Shown piece after piece: positions 1 through 10,399 of a stretch of 39,379 nt of DNA. Origin of the DNA: Chlorokybus atmophyticus (lineage: Eukaryota > Streptophyta > Chlorokybophyceae > Chlorokybales > Chlorokybaceae); NCBI GenBank assembly GCA_009103225.1, contig RHPI01002532.1, positions 7,368 to 46,746 on the forward strand, read 5' to 3'. A program made the position numbers and the translations under genes. Under the pieces are notes generated by a model that was not told where the DNA came from, made no database searches, and was given only the letters and a program-made list of their open reading frames with translations. Position 1 is the first letter of the stretch. Every line of letters starts with the position of its first letter.

Positions 1-22
1 GGCAAGAAATGCCTGGTTGAGG
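1..22. repeat. 22-bp exact match to 10989-11010
   Basis: The first 22 bases of the window (GGCAAGAAATGCCTGGTTGA followed by GG) recur exactly at 10989-11010 and then diverge. This is a short dispersed repeat, perhaps a fragment of the transposable element at 7.8-12.3 kb. It is too short to assign. Confidence 0.4.
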
Positions 23-171
23 GGGGGTGTCTTGAGTATGTGGGTGTGTGCGCGCGCGCTCGTGCACATCGAGGTAACGCGTGTGCGCTTGCTGTCAGAT
101 GGGCGACAAGGTGTGACTGAGTGGGGAGGGGCATTGTGTTGATGCGTGGATGTGCATGTGTGTGCCTGCAG

Positions 172-674
172 TCCCCCTGCCCCCGTGCGCCATTGGACAT
201 GGGCGGACCTTTCCCTGGCATCCCACTGTCGCGTGAAGATGCGCAAGCGGTGCTCTATGCGCCGGTTGTTGCCGCCGACAACATCATACAGGCGCTGGTG
301 GGCATACTGCTGCAACCCACCACCGGACTTGGGGTAAAGGGGGCAAACATGCGCATGCACACATGCACCCACGCATACACGCACGCGTACACACGCGCCC
401 ACATCACAACTCCCTGCACACACGCCTTGTTGCCTATTGCACGGCACATCCAACTCATCGGCCCTTTGTGTGTGGGTGTGCGTGTGCACAGCAAACGGGC
501 GTTACGCAAGTGGCGTCCGTGCAGGATCCCCCTCCTGCTGCCAACACTCACAAGTCTTCCCCCTCCCCCTCCCCCTCTCCTTCTTCCTGCAACGGCATGC
601 CAGCGGCGCCGGTGCCACCGGAGAGCAGTGTGATTTCTGTTGCCTCCTTCCCCGTGCTGCCAGGTGCTTTGTAG
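172..674 (+). CDS. 3' end of an unrecognised gene, last two exons
   Basis: Two exons join in phase 0: 172-333 (54 codons, preceded by TGCCTGCAG and followed by GTAAAG) and 492-674 (60 codons plus TAG, preceded by GTGCACAG). The first exon reads as an ordinary folded segment (PFPGIPLSREDAQAVLYAP, then an alpha-helical stretch ending QPTTGLG). The second is a low-complexity tail with a Ser-Pro run and many Pro/Ala. Both exon lengths are multiples of three, and the splice sites agree with those of the better-defined genes in this window. The 5' part lies outside the window. I do not recognise the family. The intron is CA-rich, so the model rests on splice logic and codon character only. Confidence 0.45.
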
Positions 675-690
675 TTGTGTGCTTGTGCTT

Positions 691-707
691 TGGGGGGGGG
701 AGGGGGN

Positions 708-783
<76 letters not shown>

Positions 784-803
784 CGGGGGGGGGGGGAGGG
801 GGC
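691..803. other. Poly-G tract with one N (assembly gap-like)
   Basis: An almost pure G run of about 110 bases contains one N at 707 and occasional A or C interruptions. Its length and the embedded N suggest a consensus or gap-filling artefact rather than a reliable sequence. Poly-Gly and poly-Pro reading frames across it are meaningless. Confidence 0.7.
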
Positions 804-1960
804 GCAAACTGCTTGTGTGCGTGCTGCAGGTGTGAAGCTGATACGGCAAAAGCGCCAATGTTCCTAAGCACCTGTACGCAGGTGCGCAATGCAATGGGAC
901 ATGATTGTGCAGTGCGCTTGCACGCGCATGCACGCTTGTGTCCCCGTGCTTGCAAGGTTGGTTGCACTCTCTCGACGCATCTGTGTGTCTGTGTGCAAGC
1001 GCAGCTGCGGACTAGACGTGCTAGGTGTAAGCCAACAGCAGTCAGGTACGGCAGAAACACAGACATGCGAGGTCCACTTGCGCATCTCTGCACACACGCA
1101 GTATGGAGTCTCATCACTGAATGTCTGAGACGAGTTTAAGTTCATTCTGCATGTGTGGGTGTGCATGCAGGGTGAGAATAGACACAAACTTGTGTTTTAT
1201 TTTGGAAGGTTGGAGCAGGAGCAAGCGGTGGCAGAGGGATATACACGCTGGCCAAGAGTATCATTACAAATACTACTTTTACATCATAGTCTCAAACGCT
1301 ATTACTTCTCAAGGTCAAATGTAGCCATTGTCATACCATGCGCGTGCAGAACATGAAGGTGTGTGAAGTCTTCAGACCTTTACGGTAATGCTATTGAGCA
1401 CAGTAAGGGAGCGATAAAATGTGCAAGCGAGTTTGTTTTTTGGTGCGCAAATCCCAGGCAGTAACAGATGCGCAACCTTGATGCTCAAAGCGTTGACTGC
1501 GGCAAGAGCACCAGAGCCATGACAAGCAGCAGAACAACGAACAACAATTGATGCCATACCAACTTGTGCTCGTGCTTACTAAATAAGTGAAAGCACAAGC
1601 ACAATCGTAGTCCGTGTGCAAGCAGGTTATGGCAGCGCAGATGGCATCATCGCAGTCAGCAGCAACACACAAGTATATGTACAGTATACAACCATTGTAA
1701 AATGACCTTGAAAATAGATAATGTTTTAAACACCATATTCTATTACAACGCAATGTATGCTCAGTCTTGAGGCATGTGGCCACCCATGCAGCACATTTGC
1801 CCGTAACCTTATGATGAAGAACCCAACATTCTGCAACTTCCGCGTCACAGAATGTTCTCTTGTAACGTTTGCATGATGCCATCACACAAGCATTTATATT
1901 ACATATATATTACATTTGTAACATTATTTTCATCACAAACATTTTGTGTCATGACGCTGC
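804..1960. other. No recognisable gene
   Basis: The sequence is TG/CA-rich up to about 1160 and then ordinary mixed sequence. Open frames exist on both strands but lack any recognisable motif, splice pattern or codon signal. I see no RNA gene. Confidence 0.5.
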
Positions 1961-1964
1961 AGTA

Positions 1965-2618
1965 GTCAGTTATGTATACAACCTTTTTGTGCATATTGCC
2001 AGTGACCAGCTATATCGTCAGGCCATAGGCATACCCATGGGCAGTAGTGCTGGAGTCTACCTGGCAAACTTTGATCTTTTCACTTATGAGTTGGAGGTTG
2101 TGGAGAGGTTGGTTGCGGCTGGACTGCGTTCATTAGCGCTGGGGTTTGCACGCTATGTCTTGCGATATGTTGATGATGTTCTTGTTGTGGCATTGCCAGA
2201 GTTCATGCAGTGCATGTACTTGAATCTCACGTCATTGCGGGGAGGGATCTACCCCCAGCACATGTTGACATTATCCAGTCAGAGCATGGCATGTGCATTC
2301 CGTTCTTATACTTGTTGATACTTTAATACCCACAAGGCCTGGCAACGAGAGTCTACAACAAACTTAATACGGCACCTTTTAGATTCGTGCCGAGACGATG
2401 TGCTCCACACCCGGACGGCAACATCTCCAAGACTTCAAAGCTGGGGTAGTGGTGTCTTAGTTTGTATGTTTTACACGCATATGCACCACGGGAGCACTTT
2501 CTGGATGCCATGGTGCAGCTGCTTAGAGACATGCAAAGGGATGGTTATATGATGCAGGTGATGATGTTGGCTAAGTTGCGTGCCAAGATGTTCAGGAAGA
2601 GTGTACAGGGGAGACTAT
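1965..2618 (+). pseudogene. Penelope-like reverse transcriptase remnant
   Basis: The open frame through 2316 contains RT palm motifs in order: YRQAIGIPMGSS (about 2010-2048), a conserved ANF...YELE stretch, and the catalytic RYVDDVLVV (about 2163-2189), followed by an IYPQHMLTL segment. Downstream, in shifted frames, come VDTLIPTRPGNE, VYNKLNTAPFRFVPRR, a PHPDGNISKTSK segment and AYAPREHFLDAMVQLLRD. This order (GIPMG, YVDD, FLDT-like, YNK, short H-S motif, helical C-terminus) fits Penelope-like or closely related RTs rather than LTR elements. At least two frame changes and a stop show it is dead. No GIY-YIG domain or terminal repeats are visible. Confidence 0.6.
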
Positions 2619-2849
2619 AAGTCCCTATACTTGCAAGCGGCCCATTGTCGTGCCTTCCCTCATCGTGGCTGGAACTCGTCGTAAGCCACCTTGTCATGCA
2701 TGTCCGCATGCTATTGTACACCATTAGACCATGTCATGCTGTCTCATGCACTGTCTCTCATCACGTAGACACGCACATGAAAGATGCGTGTCACCACCCC
2801 CTGCAGCTGAGCACCAACGCCCTCGTGCGCCTTCAGCTAACTCAAACGC

Positions 2850-5354
2850 TCATCGTATAGTCCTCCTACACGTTGGACAGTACCATGCTCCGATGGAGAT
2901 CTCCTTCAGTGGTGGACGAAGGCACTCTATGTGCCAACTTGCAACACACCTGTTGCATAGTAGCATGGTGTCCCAGCCCTCTGCTAGGCCACACCGCTCA
3001 CAACGGTGGCCCACATTTAGTATTGCTAGAGCAGGTGGAACCACACTGTCATCCACGTTTAGCAAATGGCAAGGAGCGCAGCTCCTCATGTGCTCCTTGG
3101 TGGTCCCGGCATCAGCTCCCTCCAACAACAACACACCATTATTGAGGAGCTTCACACAAAGGATGGTGCGACTCGCTCTCGTATCCAGCGTGTCCTTGGT
3201 CTTTCTCTGCAAGTAAGAAAAGTCATCTGGCTGAAACTTCTGCAGTCTTGGCTTGTAATAGCCACTCGTTACCCTAGCATAGCGCAACGTGTCGCGGTGT
3301 TGCGCCACTTGCAAGTTGCCAAGTGCGATTGGCATGACATGCCGGAACAGCTCCGCACGCTTCACCATCTCCTTCTCCACACATTGGGATCCTTCGAGTC
3401 AAGCTTCTGCTCAACCTGTCTCCGGATTGATGCTGGCAATATGGGCTCCCTCCTATACAACATAAAGTAGGGGCTGTATGAGCTCAACGCAGCCTGCCGC
3501 GTCATGCGATAGCCTATCGCCAGCCATGGCAACGCCAAGTCCCAGTCTCTCTTGTTGTGGTTGAGACAATACTTGCGAAGCCCCTTCTTCACCACATGTA
3601 CCATTCTCTCAGCAAGCCCATCGGCCTGAGGATGGTCACGGGAAGTCCTTTAATGGTCGTTGAAGGGTTGCGCCAACAAGTCATTGAACTGGCCACGAAA
3701 CTCATTGCCTTGGTCAATGAGAACCTCAGCATAAGCACCAAATCTACCAAGGACTTGAACAAGGAAAGCCTCAGCCACAAGCTTGCTCTTCTTCGATAGC
3801 AGCGTCACGGCCTCAACCCACATTGAAAAGTGCTCTATCATCACGAGCACGTAACGATTGCCTCTCTTGCTAACTGGTAGGTCTCCTGCCAGATCTAGGG
3901 TTCACCGATATAATAGTCCTTGGATAGGCAAAGGGTGCAGCTTTGGGTGCTTGGCATTGAAGCTTGCCTTCACTGTATCGCACTCCACACAGCTCGCAAC
4001 AACCCCTGCCACGGTAGACTGCATGCCAGCCCAATATGCTGATTGCACAAGCCCAAGTGTCCTTTTGACACCAAAGTGGCCCATCTTCTCATGAAGCAGC
4101 TCCACAAGCGGCTTTCTCTTATGTGGTTGAGGCACAATCCTCACACCATCCGGCATCAAGCGCACAAGGTGGTCTCCCTCCCACCGATAACGTTGCGCGC
4201 GTTGCCACAAGCGGTCTCGCGTCGCCGTGCTGCAACCAGCTTGAAACAGCCCGGTCTTGAGGTGATCAAGCACTTGCTCATCCCTCCATATGTCCTTTGA
4301 AGCCTCGGCTTCCTCCCCTTCAATGTCAATGACCGTTGGGGCTGGTGCAGCCTCCAAAGGTGGCATCGCACCATTGTTGTTGCTCTCTTCAGCTGCGTTT
4401 GCGCGCAAAACCCAGCCACAAGCATGCCATAGTCATGCCTCGACTTACTCTCGTCCAACGATAAAGGATATGGGTTCCTACTCAGCCCATCCGCGTCCAT
4501 GTTGTCAACACCAGCTCGGTGTTCAATCTCAAACTCATACTCCTGCAGTATGAGAACCCACCTGACATGCTTCCCTGTGCGCTTATCATTGGTTATCAAC
4601 CACTTCAAGGGGTGGTGGTTGGTGATGAGTGTCAAGGGACGGCCATAGAGAAACGATCCAATGTGAACAATGGCCCAAACCACTATCAGACACTCCCTCT
4701 CATAGGAGCTGTAGCTGGCCTCCGCGTTGTTGTTGCTTCGGCTACCGTATGCGACCACATACTCCTTGCCATCACCATCCTTCTAACACGAAACGGCTCC
4801 TATGCCCAAACGGCTCCAATCCGTGTGTAGGATGAAGGGATAGTTGTAGTCCGCCCGTCTCAACACCGACGCGGTGCATAGCTTCTCCTTGAGAAGCTTA
4901 AAGGCACATTTGCACTCCTCCGACCAGCACCAGGCCTTGTCCTTCTTCAACAACTCATTCAAGGGCTTTGCAATCTTGCTATACCCCTCCACAAACCTTC
5001 GGTAGTAGTTCGCCAAGCCGAGAAACGCCCGTAGTTGGCTAATGTCTGTCGGTGCTGGCACTTGCACCAAGGCATCCACCTTTGCTTGTTGCACACGGAC
5101 GCCATCCGGCACTATCTCAAGGCTAAGATAAGGGATGCGGTCAGCTCCGAACAAGCAGTTCTCCGGGTGACACCTCATGCCGCTCTCGCGCACGCGCTCG
5201 AACACGCGCTCTAAGTGCACGAGATGCTCCTCCATCGTGTGGTTAAACACCAATATGTCATTAATGTAGCACCTTGCAAAGGGTAGACCACGAAGCACAC
5301 GGTCCATCACACGCTAGAAATTCACAGGTGCATTCTTCAAGCTGAGTGGCATGA
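2850..5354 (-). pseudogene. Ty3/gypsy pol remnant with C-terminal PHD finger
   Basis: Read on the minus strand, the domains run in the usual order. RT palm and thumb lie at 5354-4800 (NAPVNF-stop-RVMDRVLRG, YINDILVF, FLGLANYYRRF). RNase H lies at 4800-4440 (TDWSRLGIGAV, YSSYEREC, ADGLSRNP). The integrase HHCC finger is near 4110-3950 (HEKMGHFG...CVECD). The integrase core is at 3850-3590 (DQGNEFRGQF, RDHPQADGLAERMV). Its C-terminal part ends in a Cys4-His-Cys3 PHD finger at about 2950-2860 (CERCG...LLCNRC..WHIEC...WYCPTC). It is inactive: the RT catalytic motif is YIND instead of YIDD, stops occur at conserved Gln and Trp positions, and there are frameshifts near 4420 and 3390. The 5' part is cut at 5354 by an LTR fragment. 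Confidence 0.85.
2856..2960 (-). other. PHD finger domain at the pol C-terminus
   Basis: The spacing C-x2-C, then C-x2-C, H-x2-C and a final C-x2-C around WHIEC and WYCPTC is the canonical C4HC3 PHD signature, followed directly by a TGA stop. PHD fingers read histone H3 tails. In this position the domain would replace the chromodomain of chromoviruses as a chromatin-targeting module for integration. That role is inferred from domain placement. Confidence 0.75.
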
Positions 5355-5495
5355 TGTGACGGTGCTCGTGCCTTGTCACCTGTGAGTTGGTCCAATCAAC
5401 ATTCCTCTCACTAAGGCACGGTATTCACACCGAAACCTTGCCCCCTCTGCCAAGCACATACGCGCGCCGCGCCACTCGCGTACGCACGCGCATTG
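5355..5495 (-). repeat. LTR fragment, same family as 27421-28092
   Basis: From 5355 (TGTGACGGTGCTCG) the sequence follows 27421-27559 closely for about 140 bp and then stops matching. It starts exactly at the LTR terminus (TGTGAC on plus, GTCACA on minus), so this is a genuine element end inserted into the gypsy RT at 5354/5355. The remainder of that LTR is missing, so it was truncated later. Confidence 0.75.
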
Positions 5496-5499
5496 TCAT

Positions 5500-6280
5500 G
5501 CCAGCGGTTCAGGAGGGGCCAACCTCCTCGTTGATGCCTACAGCCAGGCATTCTTACAGTACTGTAAGTGAAACGTATTGCCTTGTTGCAGACTGTCAAC
5601 CACTCACAATAAAAAACCACACATGAGCACAGTTGACGGCCGCAATGGACAATTGGTCAAAAACTCATTGATGCATACGTGTCTCAGGCTCTCCTGCCTT
5701 GTAGTAAATGACGTGTATGTCATAAAACATGCGCACCACCTCACCACCTCGTTGTTGGCTCTTGCCATCTAAATTGATCAACTTGCTACAAGTTCAGCTT
5801 CCTCTTGACTGCAATGGGTGACACTTCTGGTCGCGACAGCCCTTATTGACCACCTACCGCGGCAGGTCTTGATGGGCACTTGCTGTCTAAGAGCAGGCTT
5901 TAGGTAGTCAACCAACATATTGCCTTCGTTGTCAACTTGGGGCTGTTGAATAACGAGGATCCATAGCACAAAATCATCAAATACAAGTGATGGGGGGTCA
6001 GTTGGCATGCGGAAGTCCAAGACCGACTTCTTCTCATCCTTATGTTTCACAAGCCGTGCATCCTTGTTGTCGGGCCATACAGGGAGAGGTATATCAGTGG
6101 CTAGCAATTGCATCTTTGGGTTTGCTGAAGTCGTACACCGCGAAAATAAAAAGTAAACCATGTATGGTGCGGACGTCTGCACGAGGGGGCAATAGCGGGC
6201 GGTGGAAGCTGCCAACCAGGGTCAAAACCTGGCGTACAACCGCGAAATCCAACCATGGTCCCAATTCCTCGATTGTCACC
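5500..6280. other. No recognisable gene
   Basis: Overlapping minus-strand frames (5778-6279) contain no motif that I recognise. The sequence is most simply the flank or decayed interior of inserted elements. Confidence 0.4.
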
Positions 6281-6281
6281 G

Positions 6282-6440
6282 CTGGTTTAGCACTGACCGC
6301 GTCAGATTTGGTCTGAGAACAGTTAAAGCTTTATATCCTTAATCGAGAAGGTTCCGACCACTACTTTTGGCGCTGACCGCGCCATATTTGGTTTAATAAC
6401 AGTTAAAGCTTAAAGCTATCGTTAACCGAGAAGGTTAGGA
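6282..6440. repeat. Imperfect tandem duplication, about 75-80 bp
   Basis: Two adjacent copies share CTGACCGCG.CA.ATTTGGT, AACAGTTAAAGCTT and CGAGAAGGTT, with one beginning near 6293 and the next near 6372. The copies differ by substitutions and small gaps, so the duplication is old. Confidence 0.55.
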
Positions 6441-6494
6441 AGCAACATAAAAACAAACTAGCACCAATACCGCGCGCGCGAGGTTACCTACCTC

Positions 6495-6575
6495 AGTCGT
6501 CCCCAGCTAAACTCGAACCCAGGCATGCGGCATACCCATTATGCACCTTGTCGGCTGTACCATGCGGTCATTTAT
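6495..6575 (-). repeat. tRNA-derived SINE-like remnant (A and B boxes)
   Basis: On the minus strand TGGTACAGCCGACAAGG (6562-6546) resembles a pol III A box. About 25 bases further, GGGTTCGAGTTT (6521-6510) resembles a B box (GGTTCRANNCC). The spacing is tRNA-like. Acceptor and T-arm stems do not pair convincingly, so a SINE or tRNA-derived fragment is more likely than a functional tRNA. Confidence 0.4.
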
Positions 6576-6670
6576 GTCGCAACTACTGAACGAGGTCAAA
6601 TCTGAAGTTCATTTTGCAGTCAGGTCACCCTAGACCTCGCTCGGTCGCAGAGCGAAAGGTGCGACCTAAT

Positions 6671-6840
6671 TGCGACCCACTGACCGAGGCTATTGTGCGG
6701 TCAATTGGAGCAAAAGGTGCGCCTTAAGCTGCCAACTGATTGAGGCTGATTCTCGTGCGACCCACTGACCGAGGCTATTGTGCGGTCAGTTGGAGCAAAA
6801 GGTGCGCCTTATGCTGCCAACTGATTGAGGCTGATTCTTG
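6671..6840. repeat. 85-bp tandem repeat, two copies
   Basis: Units at 6671-6755 and 6756-6840 both begin TGCGACCCACTGACCGAGG and continue through GCGGTCARTTGGAGC and GCTGCCAACTGATTGAGG. They differ at only a few positions. Each unit contains ACTGACC and GGTCAGT-like inverted pieces. Confidence 0.8.
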
Positions 6841-7455
6841 TTCAGAAGCAAAAGGTTCGCAACTTAATTGAGGCCAACAGGTGACTAAACGGGTTCGGAC
6901 CGGGATGTCCGCGCGGCCTGGTACAAAATAGCGTACCAGGTGCGGTTCACAGTCGTAGACGTCTGAATTGAGGTGGTATTTTGCCGTGTAGGCTGGTAGC
7001 AGCTTGGTGACCGGCGGCACCAGGAATAAACCATGGTGCGGATGTCCGCGGCCATGCATCCGCGCCATGCTTGGCGCGAATATCGTTGCACCAGGTTTTT
7101 GGCGCGGCCCGTTATATTAGGCCTGGTTTGATTTAATGGAACCCTGCTTTCAAATTGCTTTCCGCCATGGTAAGCCAGTATGTAAGGGAGCACCCTTAGT
7201 CTCTCCACACTTTGCCCAGCAGCTGTTGTCCTCGGACAAACATTGAAGGTTCCTCCAAAGTGCGCATATGCAATGCAGCAGAGTCCGCGTCCATGCATTG
7301 GTTGCCAGCAGCATCTTTCCAAAGGCTGTACGTGTGGACAGCAATGTAGACATTGCATTCTATGTGGAAGAATATGAGAATTTTGCTGATCATGGCAGGC
7401 CTAATTGCATCCAACATTACAGCATCCTTGCAGTCGCGCCTATGTCTGAGAATGC

Positions 7456-7495
7456 ATGTGTGTGTGTGTGTGTGTGTGTGTGCGTGCGTGTGCGT

Positions 7496-7523
<28 letters not shown>
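7456..7523. repeat. Compound (TG)n-(GA)n microsatellite
   Basis: A (TG)n run interrupted by CGTGCGTGTGCG passes directly into an uninterrupted (GA)n run. It is simple-sequence DNA, and reading frames across it (HTHTHT, REREREER) are artefacts. Confidence 0.9.
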
Positions 7524-7527
<4 letters not shown>

Positions 7528-7559
7528 GCCACAATGTTTACTGCAAACAATGGTTTCAT

Positions 7560-7645
7560 TGACAGTCATTCACATTTGGCGACTGTCAATGCCAACTTTG
7601 ACAGTCTGCGACTGTCAATGCGAAATGGACAGTCGAGACTGTGAA
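7560..7645. repeat. Alternating GACAGTC / GACTGTC inverted motifs
   Basis: Within 85 bp the heptamers GACAGTC and its inverse GACTGTC alternate about six times, usually followed by AATGC. Clustered short motifs of this kind are typical of the subterminal regions of EnSpm/CACTA elements, and a broken transposase of that class starts just to the right. The connection is inferred. Confidence 0.5.
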
Positions 7646-7867
7646 GGGAACATCATCAAGTGGACATCTCTACGGGTCTCACTGCCAGCACGTTCTCGTA
7701 TACTAGGCCGTCCCTCATGTAGGCTTCAGTAGTAGTCACGCACTGTCCGCCGCGACTTAGTGTGGATGGCAATGTTCTCTTGTGTGCAAATGCGTCCGCA
7801 CAAGGCGTTGTTCCCTTCGTACATAATGCTGCCTCGTCCAATCAATATGCCTTTGCCTTTGATGTGC

Positions 7868-10388
7868 TTAGTTTGCTTGGGTGACGATGATGATGTGCTG
7901 GGAGTGTGCCAAGGTGGGATATGCTTTCACAAGAGCCCATATCTCCTCTGCGTGCCTAATTGTAGCCAGCTCATACCAGGTGGACCCGTTGAATTCTATT
8001 TTACGGATTGCAGATAGTGCATTGGCGTCTCTGTGGAGCAACAGGCATGACGCGAAAGAGTCGCACAGACCAATTCCTGATACATACATCGCTTTATGAA
8101 GCTGATCTTGTAGTCTTGCTGCTGGATGGGGTGTTAACATATCACTTCACATAGCGCTCAAAGGCGTAGCACTGGAACACATAGTAGTCATATCGACGGA
8201 TGGTGTCAAGCAAGTGGCAAGTTCCCGCAATGTGCTCCAAAATCTTCTTATTGGTGCTGAAGCAAATTTCACTATTTACCTTCCAGTACCTAAGCAATAC
8301 ATCAGCAAGCTCCAGATGGCCGGAATGCCAACCCACGCGGCGCAAGATGTCAAAGAATAAGCGAAATGTCATGTGGAGGCACATGACGAGGTCTCTCCTT
8401 TCTTTGCTTAACAACTTGTGAAAAGCATAAGGCACAGCAAACAGCACAAAGAGCTGGTGCTCCTGCGCCTTCCACCATCTAAGGTGACTGCTGAGGCCAT
8501 GTGGCCAGCGGTTACCATGCCTCAACTCCCTGGGCCGTGCGTTTCTCATCACAGTTAGCCGACTTTCAATCTTAGCCTTGCTAATCTGCTTGTCCCTACC
8601 ATCTGAGTACTGGCTGTCAAGCTCTTGGCCAGTCCTGCAATTAGCGTAAGCGTGGTATCAAAGACCATGTCCTGGCATGGGTCGAACTTGTTGATATACA
8701 TACATGCAGATGACGCGCCGACAACATCAACAACACGAGCATGACTGCTGCTGATGCCATAGCATCCGCAGACATGCTGCACCGTGACCTCTTAGCTTCA
8801 TCGCAACAAGTCCGGGGTTTTATACCCCACCAGTCTCTACACACGTTTACATTAGCAAGCATCGCGTGCGCTACACTCAGCTAATTGCTGTTTTGTAAGC
8901 TGTACTTTCTAGCTCATATTCAGAACTTTTCGACAAGCTAAACCACGCCTGCTAAGGCTATGTATCCATTAAGCCGCGTTGATTCTCCCAAGACCTTGGT
9001 CAGCAGCATGGTCTGCATAGTCTAAACGAGTCTCGACTTGCTCAGTCCGAAGTCCACGTGCTCAGCCCATAGTACCTTCGACTCTCGAGTCCTGTGTGAA
9101 GGGCAAGCTAACCGGATATAGGCATCGCTTCGATAATACCTTCAACAAAACTTGTACATCCGCAAAAGCATCCGCAAAGGCGACAGCCCTTTAACGCCAT
9201 ACTTCTTTGCCTTTTCTTTTTTGCAATTGGGATCTTCTGTGCTTGCAACTTAATCGGCCAGCTGGTATGTGGCCTCTGCAAGGTTTTTAGCAAGTGGATG
9301 GCGACTGTGGTAACGGCTGCTAGCGTAGTGGAAATCGGTCATGTAACTCCGAGTTTCTTCAACAACATCGTTGCCAGTGCTGGCATCTTGAGTAACTGTT
9401 TTGGTGACAATGGAGTATCGGATATGAGTTGCCAGCAGGCAATAAGCCCTGCAACCGCATAACCCGCCATTCTTGAACTGCCCCATCTCGCTTTGAGCGG
9501 GATTGTCATCGGCTATTCATAACCATGGCTCTCACTACAATGTTATTACTTGCAAAACCCGCTGCATCAGGACGCATTGCTTGTTGAACAGCTACGCGTG
9601 TGAAGCCACGCGCAGAACACAACCGCGACTGTAAACATGGAATGTCCCGTACAGTGGACAGCTGCACAAAGATAGTCGTTGTCGACAGTCGCTGTTAAAT
9701 CTTCCGAACGCTCTTAATGGACTTATAAAAGGTGGCAATTAATGAAGTGCATAATACTGATAGTCGTCTTGGATAGCCCTCAATGGATTGTGCTTACTCT
9801 GCTCCATTTGTTACAATACTTTTCTTAAGTCGATAGGCAATGTTGACAGTTATGCTCACACAGCATTGCGCACGAGGTCTTGTGGACACATGTATTAGGC
9901 GTACCGGCCAAACGATAAGGGAGCATAATGTCCACCTTGCTGAAATCCAAACCGTAGTGCGTAGGGATGCCCACGGCGTACAAAATTTTCAACTCATTCA
10001 GCATGGGCTTTATAAATGGGTAGACAGTCCTTGTCAGCGTAGAGTAGCTCGTCAACGGGGACAAATACCACGGGCATGATGGAAGAAGCCTGTGAGCTGA
10101 TGCTTGCCTTCGTTGAGCATATGATGATAAGGCTGCTCCGCTTTGTAGCTGATGCGCAGCTGAAACCATCACTGTACAGCATGAGCGCAATGTTGCGCGG
10201 GTCTCCAGTACACTGCTGCGCAGCCTCTTCATTGTTATGGGAGCACTCGCAATGCCAATTTTGATAACCATCCCTGTGCTAGGACATGTCAATGCTATAA
10301 TTGTAGCGTCCACAATCGCATTTGTTTGGCAGAGGAATGGTCTTTGTGCAATCTCAAAAAGGAGACAATTCTTTTCACTTGCTGCCAT
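7868..10388 (-). pseudogene. Broken EnSpm/CACTA-type (TNP2-like) transposase
   Basis: Minus-strand pieces can be read in TNP2 order across several frames. They are: LYSDGFSCASATKRSS (about 10182), then ELKILYAVGIPTHYGLDFSK with a Cys-rich stretch (9990-9830); FDPCQDMVFDTTLTLIAGLAKSL (about 8690-8620); and DGRDKQISKAKIESRL leading into WPHGLSSHLRWWKAQEHQLF and VPYAFHKLL (8600-8410). The last piece is a C-terminal helix-rich segment ending YVFQCYAFERYVK (about 8150). The pattern 'WKA.E...F......L..LL' followed by 'DTIRRY...FQCYAFERY' is the recognisable core. Many stops and frameshifts make it non-functional. A related KDZ-type assignment is possible but less likely. Confidence 0.55.
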
Positions 10389-10399
10389 GCCAATCTTCC

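Noticed and set aside
437-1139. Long frames rich in poly-Gly or poly-Pro across 691-803
   Set aside because: They are translations of a G homopolymer containing N and are not evidence of protein.
1391-1885. 164-codon minus-strand Cys-rich ORF
   Set aside because: It has no domain pattern, implausible composition and no splice or promoter support.
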